Shown here: piece by piece, positions 24,039 to 30,676 of the stretch
Layout of the letters: each line of letters begins with the position of its first letter
Numbering within the stretch: position 1 is the first letter of the stretch
NCBI GenBank assembly: GCA_959026535.1
Contig: CAUFMB010000024.1
Span: 1 to 30,676 of the forward strand
DNA: 30,676 nt
Direction: 5' to 3'
Source of the DNA: an uncultured Collinsella sp.
GTDB lineage: Bacteria > Actinomycetota > Coriobacteriia > Coriobacteriales > Coriobacteriaceae
Position numbers and translations under genes: made by a program
Notes under the pieces: model-generated
Told to the model about the DNA's origin: nothing
Seen by the model: the letters and a program-made list of their open reading frames with translations, nothing else
Database searches by the model: none

Positions 24039-27000
24039 CTACCGGTTCCGGCGCCGCAGGATCACACCTGTGGCGATCAGCACCACTGCGCCGCCCGCGA
24101 TGCCACCCAGGGCCATCGGCGACAAGCTGGTATCGCCCATGTTCGGCAGACCCGGCTTCTCCTCCTTCGACACCGGTGGGTTGGTGGGCGGCTCCGTCGG
24201 CGGGTTGACCGGCGGGGTGGTCGGCGGCGTGTACGTGTTCTTGAACACCGGCGCCACGTCACCGTCATAGGTTACCGTCGCCACCAGATGGCCCGCGCCG
24301 TCGTCCGTCACCGTCACCGTTACCTGGTGCTCGGCCGCGTCGTACGTCACGTTCTTCTGAGCGTCGTTCACCTCGGAGATGCTGTAGCCGTACGTTCCGG
24401 GCTTGTCGTACGAGATCGCCTTGAAGCCCACCGTGCCGTCCGCCGCGTTCTTGGCGGTCTGCAGCACCTTGCCGTCGGCATCCTTCAGCTGGAAGGAGAA
24501 CTGCCCTTCCTTCAGGTCCTTGCCGCTCAGCACCTTGGAGGCCCCCAGCTTCACCTCAGTCGCGGCCGGCGCGTAGCTGTTGCTGAACGCCACCGCATCC
24601 GCAGCCTTGCCGCCCGTGCTGTAGGCAACCTGCGCCTCCAGCGCGTGCGTCTCCGCATTCTCCGTCACCGTCACCGTCGCGGTAAAGACCGTCGTGTCGT
24701 AGGTGACGCCGTTCGTCGCCGCGCCGACCTGCTCGGAGACGGTATAGACATACGTCCCCGCCTTGTCCAGCTGCAGCGGCGCAAAGTTGAACGTGCCGTC
24801 GACGCCGTTCTGCACCGTCTGGACCACGTTGCCGGCGGCGTCCTTCAGGTCGAAGGAAAACTCGCCCTCGGCCAGGTCGCGGCCGGTCAGGGCCTTCGTT
24901 CCGGTAATCGTCGCCGTCGTTGCCGTCGGCGTGTAGGTGTTGGTGAAGGTCAGATCCGCGGCCGTCTTGTTCGCCGTCGCGGTCAGCTGGCCGCTGCCGT
25001 CGTCGGTCACGCTCACCGTCACATCCAACACCGCATCGCTGTAAGTGATGGTGCCATCTTGGCCCGCAACCTCCTTCACCTGGTACGTATGCGAACCAGT
25101 CGCAGTGTACGAGATGGCCTTGAAGGTAAACGCGATACCCGCGTTCGTGGTCCGGTCAATCTCCTGCCCGGTGGCCGCGTCAATCAGCGCGAACGTGAAC
25201 TCGCCATCGGCGGGCGTCCGCATGGTGGCCGAATCGGTATTCTCAAGCACCTTGATGCCGGAGATCTGGTAGGAGGTCGCGCCCGGCTGGTAGCTGTTCG
25301 CAAACGTCATGGTGTTGGGGGTGACGCCGTTCTCGGTGCCCTTGCTCGGCTTCGCCGTGGAGCTCTCTACCGCCAGCTTGCCGTCGTTGTTGTCCTTCAC
25401 CACGTAGGTCAGGGTGTACGTCTTGCCGGTGTAGGTCACGCCCGGCACGCCCGGCGCGTCCCCCGTCGGCTGCACCTCGCGGACCGTGTAGGTAAAGGTG
25501 CCCGCATGGTCGAAGGTCAGCTTGTCGAAGGCAACCTTGCCGTGCGCATCGTTCTTCTGGGTCTGGATCACCGAGCCGTCAGACCCCACCAGCTCGAAGG
25601 CGAAGTCTCCCGCCTTTAGCTGATAGCTGCCGTCGTGCACGTCAACGCTCTTGGTGAGGGCAATCGCGCCGGAGTCCGTCGCCTGTGCCTCGTAGGTGTT
25701 GGTGAAGCTGGGCTTCGTGACATTCGTGCCGTCGTAGGCGACGCTCGCCTGCAGCGTGCCGGCATTGTCCGCAACCGTCACCACGGCATGGTGCACCGCG
25801 GCGTCGTAGGTCACGTAGGCCAGATCACCCTTCCGCTCCACGATGGTGTACTCGTGCGTGCCCGGCTTCGCGTAGGAGAAGGCGTCGAAGTTAACACTTC
25901 CGTCCGCGCCGTTGGTCGCGGTCCGGACGGGCTTGGCCCCGGCAAGCTGCTCAGCCGTCAGGTTGCCCTCGTACACATCGAAGGTGAACTCGCCGCACTT
26001 GGGGACGATCGGCGTGTTGTCGTCCTTCTTCACATAGCTCTTCTGCGCACCGAGGGCCAGGCCGGTCGCGGCCGGCTGGTAGGTGTTGGTGAAGGTATCC
26101 GAGCCGGATGCGCTCGTCACGATCGCCTTCGCATTCAGTGCTCCGTTCCCGCCGTCCGTGACCGTCACCGTATAGGTGAGGGGATGGCTGTCATAGACCA
26201 TGCCCGGCTCCGCGCCCGGCTGCTCCACGATGGTGTAGGTGAAGTCCTTGCTCGCGGCGCCGTCCAAGTCGGAGAGCTGGAACTCGCGCGTGAAGCTGAC
26301 CTTGCCGTTTGCATCGTTCTTCGCGGTGTCGAGCACGTTGCCGGCAGCGTCCTTCAGGTCGAAGGTGAACTCGCCGTCCGCGGGCTTCGTCGTGTGGTCG
26401 AAGCCGTCCGCAACCTTGATGGTCTTGGTCGCCGTCAGGGTTACGGAACCCTTTGCGTCGTAGGTGTTGTTGAAGGTGGGAGCCGTAGCGGCACCGTCAT
26501 AGGTGACGGTCACCTTCGTCTTGTTGTTGTCGCCCTGGTTCTGCTCTACCTTGACGTGGACCTTGACTTCCTTGGCGTCGTAGGCCACGCCGTCGACGGT
26601 CTGGCCGGCTTTCTCCTCCTTGAGCGTGTAGTCGTACTCGCCCAGGTTCAGGTTCTTGACGGCCAGCTCGACCTTGCCGCCCCGGTCGTTGGTGCCCTTG
26701 GCGACCTCGTTGCCGGCCTGGTCGTACAGGCCGAAGGTGAACGCGTCGGCCGTCAGGTCCTTGCCCGTGAGGATCTTCGTCGCCTCGACGGTAACGTCCG
26801 TCGTCGGCTTCGAGTTGGTGAAGGTCGGAACGTCGGCCTCGCCGTCGTAGGTGGCGGTCGCCTTTAGCTCGCCCTTCTCATCGGAGACCTTGATGTGGAC
26901 CTTCACGTCCTTCGTGTCGTACACGACGGTCGGGTCGTTGCCGGCAACCTCCTTGATGGTGTAGTCGTGATCGCCCGGCGTGTCGTAGCTGATTGCCTGG

Positions 27001-30000
27001 AAGGCGACCTTGCCGTCCTTGTCATTCTGGACGGTCTGGATCACGTTGCCATCCTTGTCGAGCAGCTGGAACGTGAAGTCGCCCCCTGCGAGCTCGCCAC
27101 CCGTGAAGCGCTTCGTCGCCTTGAGCGTTACCGAGGTCTCCTTCGGGTGGTACGTGTTCGTGAAGGTCTGCGAGTTGTCTCCACTCGAGACCTGCGGTGT
27201 GGCCGTCAGCGCGCCGGCGCCATCGTCCGCGACCGTCACCTTGTAGATGAGCGCATGGGTGTCGTAGACCATGCCCGGCTCCGCGCCCCGCTGCTCCACG
27301 ATGGTGTAGGTGAAGTCCTTGCTCGCGGCGCCGCCCAGGTCGGAGAGCTTGAAGTCGCGCGTGAACTTCACCGTGCCATCGGCCTTGTTCTTCATGGTAT
27401 CGAGCACTTTGCCGTCGGCGTCCTTCAGCTCGAACGTGTACTCGCCGCCCCTCAGCGTGGTGTCGTGCGTGAAGCCCGGCGCGACCGCGACGACCTTGGT
27501 CGCCGTCAGCTCCGCGGATCCCTTTGCGGTATAGGTGTTCTTGAAGGTGGGGGCATCCGTCTTGCCGTCGTCGTAGGTGACGCTCGCTTCCAGCTGCCCG
27601 GCGTTGTCCACGACCTTCACCACAGCGTGGTGCACCGTATCGTCGTAGGTCACGTGGGACAGGTCGCCCTTCTGCTCCGCGATAGTGTATTTGTACTCGC
27701 CGGCCTTGGTGTAGTTGATGACCCGGAAGGTGACGGTGCCGCCCTCGCCGTTCTCAGCGGCCCGGATGGGCTGCTTGCCCTTCAGCTGCTCAGCCGTCAG
27801 GTTGCCCTCGTACACATCGAAGGTGAACTCGCCGCCCTTGAGTACGATCGGCGTGTTGTCGGACTTCACGTACGATTTCTTCGCCGTGAGTGTAGCCGAG
27901 GTCTCGGCAGGCTGGTACTTGTTGGTGAAGGTCGGGGCGGCATTCTTGTCGTCATAGGTGACAGTCGCCTTTGCCTTGTCACCGTCCGCCTTCACCGAGA
28001 CGTGGACCTTCACCGCCGCGGAATCGTAGGTGATGGTCGAATCGCCGCCAGCGACCTCCTTGAGCGTGTAGTCGTACTCGCCTATGGTCAGACCGGTGAG
28101 GATGAGCTTAATCTTGCCGTCCTTGTCGTTCTGGACAGTCTGGATGGGATCAACCGTAGTCGTGTCGCCTTGATATAGGCCGAAAGTGAACGCACCAGCC
28201 GTCAGGTCCTTGCCCTTGAGGGTCTTCGTCGCCTCGATAGTGGCGTCGGCCGTCGGCTTCGAGTTGGTGAAGGTCGGAGCGTCGGCCTTGCCGTCGTAGG
28301 TGGCGGTCGCGCTCAGCGTGCCGTTCTTGTTATCGGTGACGCTAACGCGCACTTTCACCGTCTTGCCGTCGTAAACGATAGTCGGGTCGGTGCCTTCGAC
28401 CTCCTTGATGGCGTAGTCGTGCTCACCAGCCTCGGTGTAATCAATGGCCGGGAAGGTGATGTCGCCATTGGCATCGTTCTTTTCTTCGGCGACAACCTTA
28501 TCGCCCTCCTTCACCTGGAATGAGAACTGCTGGTTCTCAAGGGTGCCGCCCGTAAATTGCTTCTTCGCCGCCAGGGTCACGGAACCCTTCGCAGCATAGC
28601 TGTTGTTGAAGGTGGCGAGGTTCACCTTGCCGTTCTTGACCTCAAGCGTCTCGCGCTTGTCATCGCCGCTCTTCTCCACCGTCACGCCTGTGACAGTCAG
28701 CTTGGCGTTCTTATCCTCGACCCTCACCGTGACGGTATAGGTCGAGGCGTCCATCGTCCAGCCGGAGTTCTGCACGCCGTCCACCGCCGCGTCGTCGTCG
28801 GCGTCGTGCGCCTCGGTGAGCGTGAACGTGTACGTACCGGCCTTGTTGAACTTCATGCCGGAGAAGTCGACCGTCTGGCCCTTGTCCTTGATGATCTTGC
28901 CACTCGTGGCCTTGGACTCGGCATGCTCATTGCCCGCCAGAGCATCCGAGACTTTGAGGTCATCATCATCGATCTGCTTCTGCGTCTCTTCCGTGGCGGT
29001 CAGCGTGAACGAGAACGCCTTCTCCGTGCTCTCAACACCGGAGACCTTCTTCGTTACCTGCGGGGTCAGTTCGTCGCTAGCTTCCGCCTTGTAGGTGTTT
29101 GTGAACACCAGCTTGTTGGCTTCGGCCAACGTGCCGTCGGGTTTTTGCTTCTCGATCTCACCGGTGATACTATCGCCTGCGCCGGTCAGATTCGTGGTAC
29201 CCTGCTTGCGGCCGGTCAGCTTATAGCCCGCGGGCATCTTGTCTGCGCCGGTCAGCTCCTGCACCGCGTACTCGTCGCCCTCGCCAAGACCGTACACGCG
29301 AATCGTCTCGTCGGCCTTGATAGCATGGGTGTCGCCGTTCTTCAAATCGAACACGTCGCCGGCTTGCTTTCCGGCCCCAGCGTTCTTGAACACTGCAGCC
29401 TTGTAGGTCTTCCCCTCGGGCACGGTGAACTTGAAGGTGAACTCCGCGTCCTTATTGCCCGTCAGGCCATCGGGCAGGGCAACCTTCTTCGTCACCTCGA
29501 GGCTCGCCTCGCGTTCGTTCGCCACGCGCACGCAGGTGGCACCTGTGAACAGGGCGTTCAAATTCATGTCGTCCAGATTGGCACGGGCGCCCTTCGCATT
29601 AGTGTCACCAGGCACGTCCTGCGTGATGCCCATACGTATCCAGCCCGTCTCGGTCTCCAAGCGATAAGGTTTGCCTTCCTCGGTGGGCCCATACTGGTAG
29701 ACACGTCCGTTGGCGCCGTACTTGAGGTGCACCTCATCCTCGCCGCCCTTGGCGTCATTGTTCCAGGAAAGGTTGTCGTTGCCGTCGAGCGTCCCGTCGG
29801 ACATCTGGCGCTGGCCCTTGATCCACGTGAGCGTGTTGTCGATGTCGCCCTCTGCGCCAAACTGGCCCAGACTCTTCATGAGCGCGCCCGGGCCCACGAA
29901 CGTCGAAACGCCGTCATCGTCCGTACCAGCATCGGCATGGACGCCGTAATCGTCCACAATCACCTTGGTGAGCGTGTCGTTAAGCAGGAAGCCCTTGGGA

Positions 30001-30676
30001 GCCGAGACCTCCTTTAGGAAGTAAGTTCCATTCACGAGCGGCCTGTTACCGGCGCTTGTATTCGGGAATATGCCCGCACCTTCGAGCGGGACCGGGTTGC
30101 CGACCGACCCCGTCGTCAGGGTGTCGTAGGGGGTCTGCTCGCCCTTGAGCACGACCTTGCCGTTCGCGTCTGTTGTCACCTGTCTGGAGGTGTACAGGGC
30201 GAACTTCGCCCCGTCAACGGGCTTACCCTCGGTATCGGTCTTCTGCACGAACAGGCGGTTCTGGATGTTCGTGACGAGCAGGCGCGTGGCGAACTGCCGC
30301 TTGAAGTTCGTGCCGTCTGCGATGCCGTCGCTGTACACGTGGACGGTGTTCTCGGGCTTCGCGTTGGCGATGGAGCTCTCCGTTGTGTGGTAGATGGCCA
30401 CCGTGTACTCGGCATCCTTGCGGGCATCACCGCTCAGCAGGTAGTAGTACTTGGAGATGTCACCGGGCAGATTTTGAATCTCTACCTGGTACTGGCCGCT
30501 CGTGTTGAGCGTGAAGGCGTGCAGGTCCTTCTTCGCCGCCTCGATAGCGCCGGCCTTGCTCGGCTTCTCGGCGAGGGTGTACCCCATTCCCGTCGATGGG
30601 TCGCCCGACACGGCGTACCAATTGTTCTGATTTTTGATATCTGCGTTTGCGCTTTTATCGCGCTTGAGCACCACAG
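24039..30676 (-). CDS. Giant LPxTG-type surface protein with tandem FctA/Spy0128-like isopeptide domains (N terminus beyond the window)
   Basis: At least 2211 residues are visible and the frame runs off the right edge, so the true start is not here. In protein order: an unassigned N-terminal part; a Cna-B/SpaA-like domain (RLFVQKTDTEGKPVDGAKFAL, ending YFLKEVSAPKGFLL); a region with TGWIRMG; a domain like the pilin repeat (LEVTKKVALPDG to VFTNTY, about 29085-29500); then 13 tandem domains of 105-160 residues (about 24240-29080). Each domain ends in an F-x-N-S/T/K motif and carries an early Lys and a central Y-x-x-x-E, the Lys-Asn-Glu set that forms intramolecular isopeptide bonds in Spy0128. 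A Pro-rich wall spacer, a sorting signal LPNMGD (Met where Thr is usual), a membrane helix and RRRNR finish it. It is probably a wall-anchored adhesin or pilin-like stalk. Confidence 0.9.
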   Translation of the reverse strand, partial: VVLKRDKSANADIKNQNNWYAVSGDPSTGMGYTLAEKPSKAGAIEAAKKDLHAFTLNTSGQYQVEIQNLPGDISKYYYLLSGDARKDAEYTVAIYHTTESSIANAKPENTVHVYSDGIADGTNFKRQFATRLLVTNIQNRLFVQKTDTEGKPVDGAKFALYTSRQVTTDANGKVVLKGEQTPYDTLTTGSVGNPVPLEGAGIFPNTSAGNRPLVNGTYFLKEVSAPKGFLLNDTLTKVIVDDYGVHADAGTDDDGVSTFVGPGALMKSLGQFGAEGDIDNTLTWIKGQRQMSDGTLDGNDNLSWNNDAKGGEDEVHLKYGANGRVYQYGPTEEGKPYRLETETGWIRMGITQDVPGDTNAKGARANLDDMNLNALFTGATCVRVANEREASLEVTKKVALPDGLTGNKDAEFTFKFTVPEGKTYKAAVFKNAGAGKQAGDVFDLKNGDTHAIKADETIRVYGLGEGDEYAVQELTGADKMPAGYKLTGRKQGTTNLTGAGDSITGEIEKQKPDGTLAEANKLVFTNTYKAEASDELTPQVTKKVSGVESTEKAFSFTLTATEETQKQIDDDDLKVSDALAGNEHAESKATSGKIIKDKGQTVDFSGMKFNKAGTYTFTLTEAHDADDDAAVDGVQNSGWTMDASTYTVTVRVEDKNAKLTVTGVTVEKSGDDKRETLEVKNGKVNLATFNNSYAAKGSVTLAAKKQFTGGTLENQQFSFQVKEGDKVVAEEKNDANGDITFPAIDYTEAGEHDYAIKEVEGTDPTIVYDGKTVKVRVSVTDNKNGTLSATATYDGKADAPTFTNSKPTADATIEATKTLKGKDLTAGAFTFGLYQGDTTTVDPIQTVQNDKDGKIKLILTGLTIGEYDYTLKEVAGGDSTITYDSAAVKVHVSVKADGDKAKATVTYDDKNAAPTFTNKYQPAETSATLTAKKSYVKSDNTPIVLKGGEFTFDVYEGNLTAEQLKGKQPIRAAENGEGGTVTFRVINYTKAGEYKYTIAEQKGDLSHVTYDDTVHHAVVKVVDNAGQLEASVTYDDGKTDAPTFKNTYTAKGSAELTATKVVAVAPGFTHDTTLRGGEYTFELKDADGKVLDTMKNKADGTVKFTRDFKLSDLGGAASKDFTYTIVEQRGAEPGMVYDTHALIYKVTVADDGAGALTATPQVSSGDNSQTFTNTYHPKETSVTLKATKRFTGGELAGGDFTFQLLDKDGNVIQTVQNDKDGKVAFQAISYDTPGDHDYTIKEVAGNDPTVVYDTKDVKVHIKVSDEKGELKATATYDGEADVPTFTNSKPTTDVTVEATKILTGKDLTADAFTFGLYDQAGNEVAKGTNDRGGKVELAVKNLNLGEYDYTLKEEKAGQTVDGVAYDAKEVKVHVKVEQNQGDNNKTKVTVTYDGAATAPTFNNTYDAKGSVTLTATKTIKVADGFDHTTKPADGEFTFDLKDAAGNVLDTAKNDANGKVSFTREFQLSDLDGAASKDFTYTIVEQPGAEPGMVYDSHPLTYTVTVTDGGNGALNAKAIVTSASGSDTFTNTYQPAATGLALGAQKSYVKKDDNTPIVPKCGEFTFDVYEGNLTAEQLAGAKPVRTATNGADGSVNFDAFSYAKPGTHEYTIVERKGDLAYVTYDAAVHHAVVTVADNAGTLQASVAYDGTNVTKPSFTNTYEAQATDSGAIALTKSVDVHDGSYQLKAGDFAFELVGSDGSVIQTQKNDAHGKVAFDKLTFDHAGTFTYTVREVQPTGDAPGVPGVTYTGKTYTLTYVVKDNNDGKLAVESSTAKPSKGTENGVTPNTMTFANSYQPGATSYQISGIKVLENTDSATMRTPADGEFTFALIDAATGQEIDRTTNAGIAFTFKAISYTATGSHTYQVKEVAGQDGTITYSDAVLDVTVSVTDDGSGQLTATANKTAADLTFTNTYTPTATTATITGTKALTGRDLAEGEFSFDLKDAAGNVVQTVQNGVDGTFNFAPLQLDKAGTYVYTVSEQVGAATNGVTYDTTVFTATVTVTENAETHALEAQVAYSTGGKAADAVAFSNSYAPAATEVKLGASKVLSGKDLKEGQFSFQLKDADGKVLQTAKNAADGTVGFKAISYDKPGTYGYSISEVNDAQKNVTYDAAEHQVTVTVTDDGAGHLVATVTYDGDVAPVFKNTYTPPTTPPVNPPTEPPTNPPVSKEEKPGLPNMGDTSLSPMALGGIAGGAVVLIATGVILRRRNR

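Noticed and set aside
24288..30017. Several 400-490 codon plus-strand frames
   Set aside because: They are antisense to the repetitive surface protein gene, repeat with its domain period, and have Arg/Val/Leu-rich composition.

Overview
The window looks like a chromosomal segment from a GC-rich Gram-positive of the class Coriobacteriia (Actinomycetota), most likely Collinsella or a close relative. This is inferred from the overall GC-rich codon use, an F-type ATP synthase operon followed by murA and a LytR-CpsA-Psr gene, an LPxTG-type surface protein, and a dispersed hairpin repeat that I associate with Collinsella genomes. No rRNA or tRNA gene was seen, so the assignment rests on gene content only.

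Layout: almost everything is on the minus strand, so transcription runs from right to left; pepT is the only convincing plus-strand gene. From left to right: a possible partial ORF at the left edge; a phosphohexomutase; a homocysteine S-methyltransferase in tandem with a short DtxR/MntR-family metal regulator; divergent pepT, with a perfect 8-2-8 palindrome in the shared promoter region; then a terminator and the first copy of a structured repeat. Next come a LytR-CpsA-Psr cell-wall ligase and murA (envelope assembly), and the complete atp operon (atpI-B-E-F-H-A-G-D-C in transcription order) with a candidate promoter at its right end. These are followed by upp (uracil salvage), glpK (glycerol kinase) with tsaC (tRNA t6A synthesis), two adjacent type II toxin-antitoxin modules (RelE/HigB-like with an XRE antitoxin; HicA-HicB), and prmC and prfA (release-factor methyltransferase and its substrate RF1). 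prmC and prfA are separated by a 615-bp spacer that carries the second copy of the structured repeat. The right end holds an AAA/DUF4143 ATPase with a four-copy, 32-bp-phased repeat array in front of it, and the 3' part (at least 6.6 kb) of a giant repetitive surface protein that runs off the right edge.

Functional themes are energy (ATP synthase, glycerol kinase), envelope (MurA, LCP ligase, giant isopeptide-stapled adhesin), translation (RF1, PrmC, TsaC) and stress or accessory modules (toxin-antitoxins, DUF4143 ATPase).

The most interesting non-gene signals are: (1) two copies of a ~147-bp element, each abutting the stop codon of a minus-strand gene, whose stems differ by compensatory base-pair changes; (2) the 32-bp-phased repeat array before the DUF4143 ATPase; (3) the palindrome between the metal regulator and pepT; and (4) shuffled duplicated modules in the giant surface protein. 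All similarity statements come from reading motifs by eye; no search was run.
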